Below are positions 16,699 through 27,800 of a stretch of DNA of 64,000 nucleotides, in pieces. The position numbers and the translations under genes are program-made. Below the pieces are notes generated by a model. That model had not been told where the DNA came from. It ran no database searches and saw only the letters and a list, made by a program, of their open reading frames with translations. The stretch covers positions 2,835,501 to 2,899,500 of the forward strand of contig NZ_CP012643.1 of assembly GCF_001310085.1 (NCBI RefSeq). Direction: 5' to 3'. This stretch comes from Rufibacter tibetensis. Its GTDB lineage: Bacteria; Bacteroidota; Bacteroidia; Cytophagales; Hymenobacteraceae. Each line of letters begins with the position of its first letter. The first letter of the stretch is position 1.

Positions 16699-16736
16699 CG
16701 TTTAGGGCCTACTTTCTAGAAAGCAGGCCCTAAACG
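16699..16736 (-). terminator. Terminator between biotin carrier gene and pyrH (palindrome family member)
   Basis: CGTTTAGGGCCT (16699-16710) pairs with AGGCCCTAAACG (16725-16736) with an inner TTTCTAGAAA. On the minus strand it ends the biotin carrier transcript. Confidence 0.75.
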
Positions 16737-16744
16737 GAATTAAC

Positions 16745-17239
16745 TTAAAACACGATCAATACTTGGTTCTTTTCAACGTTCTGCCTTACGTTGACTTTTA
16801 CGGCAGAAACAACGCCATCGCCGGGAGATTTGATGATGTTCTCCATTTTCATGGCTTCCAAAATAAGGATAGGGTCGCCTTTCTTTACTTCTTGGCCCGG
16901 TTCCACTTTTATATCCAGGATAAGGCCGGGCATGGGAGCTTTGATGTCGTTTATCTTTTGAGCCAGCGCCTGGCCCATGCCTAAACTCTCCAGAAGAAGA
17001 TCCATCCGGTCCTGCACCTGCAACGTATGCACATTGCCATTGATCTTGATTCTGAATGCTTTTGTCTCAGGATCAGCTTCTAACACCTCTGCAGTGTAGG
17101 AACGGCCGTCTTTCAGAATGTGGAAGGAAGTGGGAGTAAGGGGGAGCAAATCCCAGGTAAAAGGAGCGCCGTTGAGAAGGATTTGGTTTTTCTCTAAGAC
17201 TACTTGCCACGTGTTGGTGGCCGATTTTACCTGTAGCAT
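16745..17239 (-). CDS. Biotin/lipoyl-binding carrier protein (acyl-CoA carboxylase type)
   Basis: Encodes 164 residues. The C-terminal 70 form a biotinyl domain with APMPGLILDI and the biotinylation motif LEAMKMEN, whose target is Lys131. The N-terminal part is a beta-rich region like that of carrier subunits of propionyl-CoA, methylcrotonyl-CoA or oxaloacetate-type carboxylases in Bacteroidota, and lacks the Pro/Ala linker of classical AccB. It carries carboxybiotin between the biotin carboxylase and the carboxyltransferase. Neither partner is in the window, so the exact acyl-CoA substrate is open. It is divergent from the aminopeptidase gene. Confidence 0.85.
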   Translation of the reverse strand: MLQVKSATNTWQVVLEKNQILLNGAPFTWDLLPLTPTSFHILKDGRSYTAEVLEADPETKAFRIKINGNVHTLQVQDRMDLLLESLGMGQALAQKINDIKAPMPGLILDIKVEPGQEVKKGDPILILEAMKMENIIKSPGDGVVSAVKVNVRQNVEKNQVLIVF

Positions 17240-17320
17240 GTTGGCAGTGTTATGGACAGTAAGTACCGTATGTGTGAAATAAATTCACAACTTGAGTCCC
17301 CAAAGTTAATAAATCATTAC

Positions 17321-19852
17321 ATGAATCATATCGTTTCCCGCGGCTTCTTGTTCTTTCTGTTGTGCAGTGCTCCTCTGGGGTGCGCGGTAAAGCAACAGAC
17401 GGCTTCATCTGTGGCCTCAGAAGAAGTGGTCTCTGCCCCTGATTCCGCAATTACGGAGGTAAAACCTGTGACAAGCCAAGGGCCATACCAGCCCGCTGCA
17501 GAGCGCCTGGTAGATTTGCTGCATACCAAACTGAACGTAAAGTTTGATTGGGCGAAACAGCATCTGCTAGGCGAGGCTATCCTTACCTTGAAGCCTTACT
17601 TCTATCCTCAGAGCCAGGTAGTGTTAGATGCAAAAGGGTTTAATGTGCATAAGATAGCGCTGCTTAAGGGAAAGCAGGAAGTACCAATCACCTATGAGTA
17701 CGATCAGCAGCATCTCACCCTAAAACTGGATAAGTCTTATACCCGGAGAGACACGTTGCAGGTGTTTATCTCCTATACCGCCAAACCAAACGAACTCACC
17801 GTGAAAGGGAGTGAAGCTATCCAGGCGGACAAAGGCTTGTACTTTATCAATCCGTTAGGCACAGAGGAAGGAGTGCCTCAGCAGATATGGACCCAAGGCG
17901 AGACAGAAGCGAACTCAGCCTGGTTCCCTACCATTGACAAGCCTAATGAACGTATGACGCAGGAAATCTACATTACCGTAGAAGACCGCTTCAAAACCCT
18001 TTCCAACGGCACGCTGGTTTCGTCTAAAAAATCAGAAAACGGCCTTAGAACAGATTATTGGCGCATGACCAAACCGCATGCCCCTTATCTTGTTATGATG
18101 ACCGTTGGGCAATTTGCGATAGTAAAAGATAAATGGCGAAACAAAGAGGTCAGCTATTGGGTGGAACCGGAGTATGCCGCTACGGCTAAGGCCACCTTCG
18201 GGAGGACGCCAGCCATGTTAGAGTTCTTCTCGCAGAAATTAGGTGTCGCTTTCCCTTGGGATAAATATGCGCAAGTAGTGGTGAGAGACTTTGTTTCGGG
18301 GGCTATGGAGAACACCACCGCCTCTACCTTTATGGAGGCTGTGCAGCAGGACCGCCGCGAGTTGCTGGACAAGAACTGGGACCACATCATCGCCCATGAG
18401 CTCTTTCACCAATGGTTTGGAGATTTAGTGACAACGGAGTCTTGGGCAAACCTACCCCTAAATGAATCCTTTGCAGATTATTCTGAATACCTGTGGGCAG
18501 AACACAGATATGGGCCAGATGAAGCTGCTTTAACCCACCAAACAGCCTTATTGGAATACCTTGGGGAAGCTAGAACGAAACAAGAGCCGCTCATCAGGTA
18601 CCATTACCTTGACAAGGAAGACATGTTTGACAGTCATTCCTACGCCAAAGGTGGGCGGGTGCTGCACATGCTTAGAGGTGAGGTTGGAGACGAGGCTTTC
18701 TTTGCCTCTTTGAACCTGTACTTGTCCCAGAACAAATACACGGCTGTAGAAATTGACAAGTTGCGGTTAGCCTTTGAAGAGATTACCGGAAAAGATTTGA
18801 AGCCGTTTTTCCAACAGTGGTTCTTAACTCCCGGGCACCCCGAACTTAAGGTGAACCACGCCTTCCAGAATGGTACCCTTTCTGTGCAGGTAACCCAGAC
18901 ACAGGATACCCTTAGAACTACAGTCTACGATTTTCCCCTAACCATCGCTATACTACAGGGAGATAAATGGCAGGAAGAGAAGGTAGAAGTAACTAAAGCA
19001 AACCAGACGTTCTATTTTCCGATGTCAATAGCTCCACAAACAGTAGTGATAGATCCGCAGCAGAGGCTGTTGGCAAATATCACTCATGACAAACCCGTTA
19101 CTGAATGGACAGCTCAGTTCCTGCAAGGCACAAGTTATGCCATGAAGTCTACTGCGCTGGAGCAGTTAAGGGATACAACGCATACAGGTATTGACCAGGT
19201 GATCCAGAAAGCCATGCAGGACCCGTTCTGGAAAATAAGATCAACGGCTTTAGAAATGCTGGTGTCTACTCCCGCCATCCAAAAACCAGAAGTGCAAGCA
19301 CAGATTCAGCAGATCGCACAAACAGATAAAAGCAGCGCGGTAAGAGCCATTGCTACGTATGCTCTTAGTACCCTAAGCGGCTTGCCACAGGATATAGTAG
19401 AAAGGGGACTTCAGGATAGTTCTTACCAAGTGGTAAGCGCAGCTATTTTCGCCTGGACAAGAGGAGGCCATGACCTGAACCGGTTAAAACCATTTTTAGC
19501 TTATAAGAACCCAGATGTAGTGAATGCCTTGGCTGCCGCCTTCACCGCCAGTGAAGAGGAAGAGCTTTACGGTTGGTATTTGAAAAATGCTCAAAGAATG
19601 AGGGGAGGAGAGCTGTTTTACTTCCTTCAGAGCTTCGGCGCCTACCTTTTGAAAAAAAATATTGATGGGCAGGAGAGGGGGTGGCAGGCCTTGGTAAGTA
19701 TAGTGGAACGCGAGACCATGGACATAGCTAAACAAACAGCCTTTCAAATGCTTACGTTAATGGCGGAGACGGAAGAACGGAGGGAAACCTTGCAGAAATT
19801 AGCCGAAAAAGACCCAAAATTGGGACAGTTGTTAGGCCTACAGCAGAACTAA
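17321..19852 (+). CDS. M1 family metallo-aminopeptidase, exported
   Basis: Encodes 843 residues from ATG 17321 (MNHIVSRGFLFFLLCSAPLGC); the signal peptide with a Cys at 21 suggests a lipoprotein, although the lipobox is imperfect, and earlier in-frame starts would displace it. M1 peptidases remove N-terminal amino acids from peptides. The substrate motif GAMEN is at 327-331, the zinc site HELFH at 359-363 with the third ligand Glu382 (NESFADY), and a downstream Tyr-containing segment DSHSYAKGG. After about residue 590 the sequence becomes helical with HEAT-like repeats. Likely periplasmic or surface peptide digestion. Neighbours give no further hint. Confidence 0.93.
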   Translation: MNHIVSRGFLFFLLCSAPLGCAVKQQTASSVASEEVVSAPDSAITEVKPVTSQGPYQPAAERLVDLLHTKLNVKFDWAKQHLLGEAILTLKPYFYPQSQVVLDAKGFNVHKIALLKGKQEVPITYEYDQQHLTLKLDKSYTRRDTLQVFISYTAKPNELTVKGSEAIQADKGLYFINPLGTEEGVPQQIWTQGETEANSAWFPTIDKPNERMTQEIYITVEDRFKTLSNGTLVSSKKSENGLRTDYWRMTKPHAPYLVMMTVGQFAIVKDKWRNKEVSYWVEPEYAATAKATFGRTPAMLEFFSQKLGVAFPWDKYAQVVVRDFVSGAMENTTASTFMEAVQQDRRELLDKNWDHIIAHELFHQWFGDLVTTESWANLPLNESFADYSEYLWAEHRYGPDEAALTHQTALLEYLGEARTKQEPLIRYHYLDKEDMFDSHSYAKGGRVLHMLRGEVGDEAFFASLNLYLSQNKYTAVEIDKLRLAFEEITGKDLKPFFQQWFLTPGHPELKVNHAFQNGTLSVQVTQTQDTLRTTVYDFPLTIAILQGDKWQEEKVEVTKANQTFYFPMSIAPQTVVIDPQQRLLANITHDKPVTEWTAQFLQGTSYAMKSTALEQLRDTTHTGIDQVIQKAMQDPFWKIRSTALEMLVSTPAIQKPEVQAQIQQIAQTDKSSAVRAIATYALSTLSGLPQDIVERGLQDSSYQVVSAAIFAWTRGGHDLNRLKPFLAYKNPDVVNALAAAFTASEEEELYGWYLKNAQRMRGGELFYFLQSFGAYLLKKNIDGQERGWQALVSIVERETMDIAKQTAFQMLTLMAETEERRETLQKLAEKDPKLGQLLGLQQN

Positions 19853-19875
19853 TCTGAAAAATATTTGCAGAAATA

Positions 19876-19906
19876 TTTGACACGGAACAAAAAGCCACTA
19901 ATTTTG
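19876..19906 (+). promoter_or_regulatory. Promoter for the tRNA-tuf transcription unit
   Basis: TTTG (19876-19879) and TAATTTTG (19899-19906), 19 bases apart, match the Bacteroidota consensus exactly. Just downstream CCTAAGAAC (19912-19920) and GTTCTTAGG (19941-19949) form a perfect 9-bp inverted repeat in the leader before tRNA-Tyr. Confidence 0.85.
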
Positions 19907-19967
19907 CAGCTCCTAAGAACGAAACGCAGAAACGAAAATAGTTCTTAGGGTTCTTTGAAAAAGTATT

Positions 19968-20050
19968 GGGGAGATTCCAGAGTGGCCAAATGGGACGGAC
20001 TGTAACTCCGTTAGCGTAAGCTTTCGAAGGTTCGAATCCTTCTCTCCCCA
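19968..20050 (+). tRNA. tRNA-Tyr (GTA)
   Basis: The 83-base cloverleaf has acceptor GGGGAGA/TCTCCCC and anticodon loop CTGTAAC with anticodon GTA. A long variable arm typical of bacterial tRNA-Tyr is present, as is a GGTTCGAATCC T-arm. CCA is not encoded. Confidence 0.96.
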
Positions 20051-20124
20051 CACTTAAAATGGTCAGAAATTGAGACAAGGTTACAGGTTGTTTCGTGAAG
20101 ATTTCTGATGTTACCAGTAAACAA

Positions 20125-20197
20125 GCGGGAGTAGCTCAGCTGGTAGAGCGACAGCCTTCCAAGCTGTAGGTCGCGGGTTCGAACCTCGTCTCCCGCT
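20125..20197 (+). tRNA. tRNA-Gly (TCC)
   Basis: 73 bases with acceptor GCGGGAG/CTCCCGC, D-arm GCTCAGCTGGTAGAGC, anticodon loop CTTCCAA (TCC) and T-arm GCGGGTTCGAACCTCGT. CCA is not encoded. Confidence 0.96.
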
Positions 20198-20206
20198 CTT
20201 TGATTG

Positions 20207-20234
20207 AAACAATGCAGCGCGAGCTGCATTGTTT
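20207..20234 (+). other. Hairpin between tRNA-Gly and tRNA-Thr
   Basis: AAACAATGCAGC (20207-20218) pairs with GCTGCATTGTTT (20223-20234) followed by TATTTT. It looks like a terminator but sits six bases before tRNA-Thr, so it may instead be a processing signal or partial attenuator. Confidence 0.6.
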
Positions 20235-20240
20235 TATTTT

Positions 20241-20312
20241 GCCGACGTAGCTCAGGGGTAGAGTACTTCCTTGGTAAGGAAGGGGTCGTGGGTTCAATTC
20301 CCATCGTTGGCT
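20241..20312 (+). tRNA. tRNA-Thr (GGT)
   Basis: 72 bases with acceptor GCCGACG/CGTTGGC (one G-T pair), anticodon loop TTGGTAA with anticodon GGT and T-arm GTGGGTTCAATTCCCAT. It ends 78 bases before tuf and is probably cotranscribed with it. Confidence 0.96.
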
Positions 20313-20390
20313 CAAGCGGTTTTATTATTGGGAATTTTCAGTTAAAACAAACAATACACCGTTTCACCTAAGAACTAAATACTTTCTAAA

Positions 20391-21578
<1,188 letters not shown>

Positions 21579-21592
21579 TTACTGAAAAACAT

Positions 21593-21625
21593 AAGTCCGC
21601 CTTGCTGAAAATGTAGGGCGGACTT
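21593..21625 (+). terminator. Terminator after tuf
   Basis: AAGTCCGCC (21593-21601) pairs with GGCGGACTT (21617-21625), followed by GTTTTTTT. Confidence 0.9.
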
Positions 21626-21654
21626 GTTTTTTTAAGAAAAGAATAATACATTTG
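21624..21654 (+). promoter_or_regulatory. Promoter for tRNA-Trp-secE-nusG unit
   Basis: TTG (21624-21626) overlaps the end of the tuf terminator, and TACATTTG (21647-21654) follows after 20 bases. Confidence 0.75.
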
Positions 21655-21687
21655 CACTCCATTTAAACGAATGGCGTGCATTTTTTT

Positions 21688-21760
21688 ACGGGAGTAGCTC
21701 AATTGGTAGAGTAGTGGTCTCCAAAACCATTGGTTGTAGGTTCGAGTCCTACCTCCCGTG
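21688..21760 (+). tRNA. tRNA-Trp (CCA)
   Basis: 73 bases with acceptor ACGGGAG/CTCCCGT, anticodon loop CTCCAAA (CCA) and T-arm GTAGGTTCGAGTCCTAC. Discriminator base G and no encoded CCA end. Located 23 bases before secE. Confidence 0.96.
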
Positions 21761-21783
21761 CAAATAGAGTTAATAGCATCAGA

Positions 21784-21975
21784 ATGGGAAAGCTGACAAA
21801 ATTTTTCAACGACGCTGTAGAAGAGATGCAGCACAAGGTTACCTGGCCAACCTACTCAGAGCTTCAGAAAAGTTCTATCTTAGTATTGGTAGGATCTGTT
21901 GTTTTTGCAGTCATTGTAGGTGCTATGGATTTTGTTTACGACTCCACCCTGGAATGGTTTTACAACCAATTCTAA
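21784..21975 (+). CDS. secE: Preprotein translocase subunit SecE
   Basis: Encodes 63 residues from ATG 21784 (MGKLTKFFNDAVEEM); a longer frame would run back into tRNA-Trp. One transmembrane helix (about 28-48, SILVLVGSVVFAVIVGAMDF) follows an amphipathic helix with KVTWPTYSEL, the family signature. It clamps SecY in the inner-membrane translocon. Its length is that of the short one-helix SecE. It is followed by nusG after 15 bases. Confidence 0.96.
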   Translation: MGKLTKFFNDAVEEMQHKVTWPTYSELQKSSILVLVGSVVFAVIVGAMDFVYDSTLEWFYNQF

Positions 21976-21990
21976 TTTAAGCTGGAGCAA

Positions 21991-22548
21991 ATGGCAGATT
22001 TAAAATGGTATGTAGTACGGGCTGTTTCAGGCCAGGAGAAGAAAGCAAAGTCTTATCTTGAGAATGAGGTAGCGCGTCATAACTTAACGGAGATGGTGCC
22101 TCAGGTGCTAATTCCGTCAGAGAAAGTATATGAAATGCGGAACGGGAAAAAACGCGTAAGAGAGCGCAGCTTTTTTCCCGGTTATGTATTAGTCTTCGCA
22201 GATATCTCTAATGGTGAGGTGGAGCACTTAATTACCAGCACGCCAGGAGTCATTGGCTTCCTTGGTTCTGGTAATGGAAGAACAGATGAGAAGCCTGTTC
22301 CCTTGCGCATGGCAGAAGTGAACCGAATCCTAGGAAAGGTTGATGAAACAGACGAGCAAGTGGAAACTTTAGAGACTCCTTTTATTGTTGGCGAAACTGT
22401 GAAAGTAATGGACGGTCCATTCAACGGTTTCTCTGGTACAGTAGAGGAGGTGTTTGAAGAGCGCCGCAAGTTGAACGTGATGGTAAAGATCTTTGGGCGG
22501 AACACGCCAGTAGAACTTAACTACATGCAGGTAGAAAAAGAACAGTAG
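21991..22548 (+). CDS. nusG: Transcription termination/antitermination factor NusG
   Basis: Encodes 185 residues. The NGN domain starts WYVVRAVSGQEKKAKSYLE and includes RERSFFPGYVLV. The C-terminal KOW domain contains VMDGPFNGFSGTVEEVF. It binds RNA polymerase beta-prime and couples transcription to translation or Rho. It lies in the standard secE-nusG-rplK order with a 12-base gap to rplK. Confidence 0.97.
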   Translation: MADLKWYVVRAVSGQEKKAKSYLENEVARHNLTEMVPQVLIPSEKVYEMRNGKKRVRERSFFPGYVLVFADISNGEVEHLITSTPGVIGFLGSGNGRTDEKPVPLRMAEVNRILGKVDETDEQVETLETPFIVGETVKVMDGPFNGFSGTVEEVFEERRKLNVMVKIFGRNTPVELNYMQVEKEQ

Positions 22549-22560
22549 TAATAAATAATA

Positions 22561-23004
22561 ATGGCAAAAGAAATAAAAGGTTATCTGAAACTTCAGGTAA
22601 AGGGAGGCGCCGCGAATCCAGCACCGCCGATTGGACCTGCACTTGGATCTAAAGGTCTTAACATCATGGAGTTCTGCAAGCAGTTCAACGCTAGAACCCA
22701 GGATAAGGCCGGCCAAGTATGCCCAGTTTTGATTACAATGTACACAGACAAGTCGTTTGACTTCGTAATTAAGACTCCTCCCGCTCCAGTATTGTTGATG
22801 GACGCTGCGAAAATCAAATCCGGATCTAAAGAGCCTAACCGTAACAAAGTAGGTTCTGTGACTTGGGATCAGATTCGCGAAATCGCTGAAATCAAAATGC
22901 CTGACCTGAATGCATTTAAAGTTGAGGCGGCAATGAAATTGGTAGCTGGTACCGCGCGTAGCATGGGTATCACAGTTAAAGGAACTGCTCCTTGGAGTGA
23001 GTAA
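22561..23004 (+). CDS. rplK: 50S ribosomal protein L11
   Basis: Encodes 147 residues. The N-terminal domain contains [20 protein letters not shown], the Pro-rich hinge region involved in factor and thiopeptide binding. The C-terminal domain that binds 23S rRNA ends [10 protein letters not shown]. Length is a few residues above the E. coli protein. The gap to rplA is 11 bases. Confidence 0.98.
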   Translation: MAKEIKGYLKLQVKGGAANPAPPIGPALGSKGLNIMEFCKQFNARTQDKAGQVCPVLITMYTDKSFDFVIKTPPAPVLLMDAAKIKSGSKEPNRNKVGSVTWDQIREIAEIKMPDLNAFKVEAAMKLVAGTARSMGITVKGTAPWSE

Positions 23005-23015
23005 TTAAAAAGCAA

Positions 23016-23705
23016 ATGGCTAGAATTTCTAAAAACAGAAAAGCAGTCTTAGCGAAGTACGACCCTAAAAAAGAGTACTCTTTGTTAGATGCAGCAGGCG
23101 TGGTGAAAGAAATCACTTTCACTAAGTTTGATGCCTCAGTTGACATTGATGTTCGTTTAGGTGTTGACCCGCGTAAGGCTGATCAAATGGTAAGAGGGGT
23201 AGTGACCCTTCCCCATGGAACAGGTAAAGATGTACGAGTATTAGTGCTGTGTACCCCTGACAAAGAGGATGAGGCGAAAGCTGCTGGTGCTGACTACGTA
23301 GGTCTTGACGAGTACATCCAGAAGATTGAAAAAGGTTGGACTGATATTGATGTGATCATCACTATGCCAGCTGTAATGGCAAAAGTAGGTAGACTAGGAC
23401 GTATCTTAGGACCTCGTAACTTAATGCCAAACCCTAAGGCTGGTACTGTTACCACAGACGTAGCCAAAGCGGTGAAAGAAGTGAAAGCAGGTAAAATCGA
23501 CTTCAAAGTTGACAAAACCGGTATCATTCACACCAGCATTGGTAAAGTTTCTTTCGGTCCAGATCAGATTGCGGCAAACGCAAATGAGGTGATTGCAACT
23601 CTTAACCGTTTGAAGCCTTCTTCCGCAAAAGGAACTTATATTAAGAGCATCACATTGTCAAGCACAATGAGTCCTGGTGTAGTAGTTGACAAAACCTCCA
23701 TTTAA
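23016..23705 (+). CDS. rplA: 50S ribosomal protein L1
   Basis: Encodes 229 residues, the usual size. It forms the mobile L1 stalk that helps release deacylated tRNA. The signature [19 protein letters not shown] is present near residues 128-146. In many bacteria L1 represses its own rplK-rplA mRNA; no target structure was examined here. Confidence 0.98.
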   Translation: MARISKNRKAVLAKYDPKKEYSLLDAAGVVKEITFTKFDASVDIDVRLGVDPRKADQMVRGVVTLPHGTGKDVRVLVLCTPDKEDEAKAAGADYVGLDEYIQKIEKGWTDIDVIITMPAVMAKVGRLGRILGPRNLMPNPKAGTVTTDVAKAVKEVKAGKIDFKVDKTGIIHTSIGKVSFGPDQIAANANEVIATLNRLKPSSAKGTYIKSITLSSTMSPGVVVDKTSI

Positions 23706-23714
23706 CGAGAAGAG

Positions 23715-24242
23715 ATGACACGGGAAGAGAAAGAAATCATTGTACGCGACCTGAGCGAGAAGTTTGCTCAAAACTCCTTCGTCTACATTACTGATGCTTC
23801 TGATTTAACAGTAGCAACTATCAATAAATTTAGAAGATTGTGCTTTGACAGAGGCATTGAGTACAAAGTTTACAAAAATACTCTGATTCGTAAAGCCTTG
23901 GATACTTTGGGAGGTGATACATCTGCATTAGATGTAGCTTTAAAAGGATCTTCAGGACTTATGTTTGAGCCAACGACAGGTAACGCACCTGCTAGATTGT
24001 TGCTTGATTTCCGCAAAACGGGTGCTAAAAAACCAGTTCTGAAAGGCGCTTACATAGATGCTAGCATCTACCTAGGCGATGAGCAACTGGATACCTTGAG
24101 CAAACTCAAGTCAAAAGAAGAACTTGTTGGTGAAATCATCGGCTTACTTCAATCTCCAGCTAAAAACGTTATTTCTGCCCTTCAGAGCGGTGGCAATATC
24201 CTTGCTGGATTGGTTAAAACATTATCAGAGAGAGAACAATAA
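23715..24242 (+). CDS. rplJ: 50S ribosomal protein L10
   Basis: Encodes 175 residues. It anchors L7/L12 dimers at the base of the stalk through its C-terminal helix (about 150-175). N-terminal TREEKEIIVRDLSEKF and the internal YKVYKNTLIRKAL fit the family. Only 9 bases separate it from rplA, so there is no long L10-leader regulatory RNA here. Confidence 0.97.
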   Translation: MTREEKEIIVRDLSEKFAQNSFVYITDASDLTVATINKFRRLCFDRGIEYKVYKNTLIRKALDTLGGDTSALDVALKGSSGLMFEPTTGNAPARLLLDFRKTGAKKPVLKGAYIDASIYLGDEQLDTLSKLKSKEELVGEIIGLLQSPAKNVISALQSGGNILAGLVKTLSEREQ

Positions 24243-24280
24243 CATTTCAATTTTAAAACAACTTTTAATTACTAATAAAA

Positions 24281-24661
24281 ATGGCAGATTTGAAAGCATT
24301 CGCTGAGCAGTTGGTTAACTTAACTGTAAAAGAGGTTAATGAACTTGCTACGATTCTTAAGGATGAGTATGGTATTGAGCCAGCAGCTGCTGCTCCTGTA
24401 ATGGTAGCTGGTGGTGGTGGTGGTGACGCTGCAGCCGCTGTAGAAGAAAAAACATCTTTTGATGTAATCCTTAAGGCTGCAGGTGCCTCTAAGCTAGCAG
24501 TTGTGAAGCTAGTGAAAGAATTGACTGGTCTTGGCCTGAAAGAAGCTAAAGAATTGGTTGACGGCGCTCCAAAACCATTGAAAGAAGGTGTTGCTAAAGA
24601 TGAAGCAGATTCATTGAAAAAGCAATTGGAAGAAGCTGGTGCTGAAGTGGAGGTTAAGTAA
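24281..24661 (+). CDS. rplL: 50S ribosomal protein L7/L12
   Basis: Encodes 126 residues. N-terminal dimerisation helices, a flexible Ala/Gly hinge (about 35-52, with a run of five Gly) and the C-terminal factor-binding domain ([20 protein letters not shown]) are complete. The long Gly run in the hinge is slightly unusual. A hairpin follows before rpoB. Confidence 0.98.
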   Translation: MADLKAFAEQLVNLTVKEVNELATILKDEYGIEPAAAAPVMVAGGGGGDAAAAVEEKTSFDVILKAAGASKLAVVKLVKELTGLGLKEAKELVDGAPKPLKEGVAKDEADSLKKQLEEAGAEVEVK

Positions 24662-24694
24662 TCCACACACTACCTTCCATTACCACAAAGGGTT

Positions 24695-24718
24695 AGACCT
24701 GGCATTTTCGTCAGGTCT
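24695..24718 (+). terminator. Attenuator-like hairpin between rplL and rpoB
   Basis: AGACCTG (24695-24701) pairs with CAGGTCT (24712-24718) before TTTTCCTGTTTG. A second perfect stem, CTAGAAA (24733-24739) with TTTCTAG (24743-24749), follows. Together they probably reduce readthrough from ribosomal protein genes into rpoBC. Confidence 0.65.
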
Positions 24719-24815
24719 TTTCCTGTTTGTACCTAGAAAAGATTTCTAGAAATTTCTGCTCCTGAGAGAACTAAACAGGGGCACGACAAAGTTTAAACGT
24801 AAAATCCTGACAACT

Positions 24816-27800
24816 TTGGCTACAAATAAAAAGACAGAGCGGATCAATTTTGCGTCCATTAAGTCGGTCATTGACTACCCAGACTTCCTGGACGTTCAGC
24901 TACAATCTTTTCAAGACTTTTTCCAGTTGGAAACCGCTGCCGAGAACCGCACGGAAGAAGGTCTTTTCAAGGTATTTGCTGAAAATTTTCCGATCTCTGA
25001 TTCAAGAGAGAATTTCGTTCTGGAATTCGTAGACTACCACGTAGACCCACCAAAATACTCAGTAGATGAGTGTATTGACCGTGGGTTGACATATTCAGTA
25101 CCCTTAAAAGCAAAGCTTCGTTTGATCTGTAATGATACAGACAACGAGGATTTCGAAACAATTGAGCAGGAAGTTTTCTTAGGAAACATTCCTTATATGA
25201 CTGAGAAGGGTTCATTTGTGATCAATGGCGCTGAACGCGTGATTGTATCACAGTTGCACCGTTCACCAGGAGTGTTCTTTGCCCAAAGCAAGCACACAAA
25301 TGGTACAAAATTATATTCTGCCAGAATTATCCCATTCAAAGGGTCTTGGATTGAATTCGCGACCGACGTGAACAACGTGATGTACGCGTACATTGATCGT
25401 AAGAAGAAATTCCCGGTAACAACCCTGTTGCGTGCAATTGGTTACGGAACGGACAAAGACATCCTGGACCTGTTCGGTTTGTCTGAGGAAGTGAAGGCCG
25501 ACAAGAAGACGTTGAAAGGTGTAGTGGGCAGAAAGCTTGCTGCAAGGGTTCTACGCACCTGGACAGAAGACTTCGTGGATGAGGATACCGGTGAAGTGGT
25601 ATCTATTGACCGTAACGAAGTTCTGTTAGAGCGTGACTCTGAGGTATCAGAAAACGATTTGGACATTATCATTGATTCAGGAGTGAAATCCATCATCCTG
25701 CATCGTGAGAATGTAAATATCGCTGACTATAACATTATCTACAACACCCTGCAGAAAGATAACTCTAACTCTGAGCAGGAAGCTGTTGAGCAAATTTACC
25801 GTCAGCTTCGGAACACCGAAGCACCAGACGTGGAGACTGCCCGTGACATTATCCAGAAGTTGTTCTTCAGCGATAAGCGTTACGACTTAGGTGATGTAGG
25901 ACGTTACAGAATCAACAAGAAACTGGGTCTTGACAAAAACTGGGATGCCAAAGTATTGACCAATGAGGACATCGTTCTTATTGTGAAGTACCTGATTGGT
26001 CTCATCAACTCAAGAGCTGTTGTTGATGATATTGACCACTTGAGCAACCGTCGTGTAAGAACGGTAGGTGAGCAATTATATGCACAGTTTGGGGTAGGTC
26101 TTGCCCGTATGGCCAGAACCATCAAAGAGCGGATGAACGTGCGTGATAATGAGGAATTTAAACCAGTTGACCTGATCAACGCGCGTACGCTTTCTTCTGT
26201 AATCAACTCGTTCTTCGGAACAAACCAACTGTCTCAGTTCATGGACCAGACCAACCCTCTGGCAGAAATCACGCACAAACGTCGTGTGTCTGCATTAGGG
26301 CCAGGAGGTCTTTCCCGTGAACGTGCTGGTTTTGAGGTTCGTGACGTTCACTATACCCACTATGGCCGTCTTTGTACCATTGAAACGCCAGAGGGACCAA
26401 ACATCGGTCTGATCTCTTCACTTTGCGTGCACGCTCGCGTGAACAGCATGGGCTTCATTGAAACTCCTTACCGCAATGTAGTGGAAGGAAAAGTAGATGT
26501 AACCCACCAAGTGAAGTACCTGACTGCAGAAGAAGAAGATACTCACCACATAGCACAGGCAAACGCAATCATTGATGATAACGGTAACTTCATCAACGAT
26601 AAAGTGAAAGGCCGTTTTGAGGGTGACTTCCCGGTAGTAGAGCCAGAGCGCTATACCTACATGGACGTTGCCCCTAACCAGATCGTGTCGGTAGCAGCTT
26701 CGTTGATTCCGTTCCTGGAGCATGATGATGCGAACCGTGCCTTGATGGGATCTAACATGCAGCGCCAGGCGGTACCATTAGTGAAGCCACAAGCTCCTAT
26801 TGTTGGTACAGGTCTGGAGTTAAGAGCTGCTCTTGATTCAAGAGCCTTAGTACGCGCAGAAGGCGAAGGTTACGTTCACTTTGTGGATGCAGACAAAATC
26901 ATCATCCGTTATGACCTCTCTGAAGAAGAGAAGTTAGTAAGTTTTGATGCCGAGTTTGTGACCTATGATTTAATCAAATTCCGCCGCACAAACCAGGATA
27001 CCTGTATCAACCTGACTCCATTGGTAAAGAAGAACGAGCGGGTAACCAAAGGACAAGCGCTTTGCGAAGGGTATGCTACCAACCAGGGAGAATTAGCCTT
27101 AGGAAGAAACCTACAGGTAGCATTCATGCCTTGGCAAGGTTACAACTTTGAGGATGCGATTGTAATCTCTGAGCGTGTAGTAAGAGATGATGTGTTCACC
27201 TCTATTCACATTGAAGAGTTTGAATTGGAAGTTCGCGAAACGAAGCGTGGTGAAGAGGAATTAACCTCTGAGATCCCGAACGTGAGCGAAGAAGCCGTTC
27301 GTAACCTAGATGAGAACGGTATCATCAGAATTGGTGCTGAAGTACGCGAAGGGGATATCCTGATTGGTAAAATCACTCCTAAAGGAGAGACGGACCCAAC
27401 TCCGGAAGAAAAACTTCTTCGTGCCATCTTCGGGGACAAAGCTGGTGATGTGAAGGATGCTTCCTTGAAAGCGCCGCCATCATTAAATGGGGTGGTGATT
27501 GAGACGAAGTTATTCTCTCGTCCTAAGAAAGATAAAAACCTCCGCGCGAAAGCGAAGAAAGAGGTGGAAGAGCTGAAGGCAAGATACAACAGCGAACTCA
27601 AAGCCGTGAAGAACGTGATGATTGAGAAGCTGGTTACCTTGCTGGAAGGCAAAACAAGCCAGGGAGTTCGTCACCGTTTTGGAGATGAGATCCTGACCAA
27701 AGGAGCAAAATTCGGTAAGAAGAATATCTCTGAGGCACTTTTCCCTGACAAGAACCCTTACAAGGATGAAAGCAACTACGCTGTTCCGGAAGAGGTGAAC

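Noticed and set aside
23706-23714. L10 leader regulatory RNA before rplJ
   Set aside because: Only nine bases separate rplA and rplJ.
24265-24666. 133-codon open frame opposite rplL
   Set aside because: Its Ser/Ala/Thr-rich translation mirrors the Ala/Gly-rich codons of L7/L12; no independent signals.
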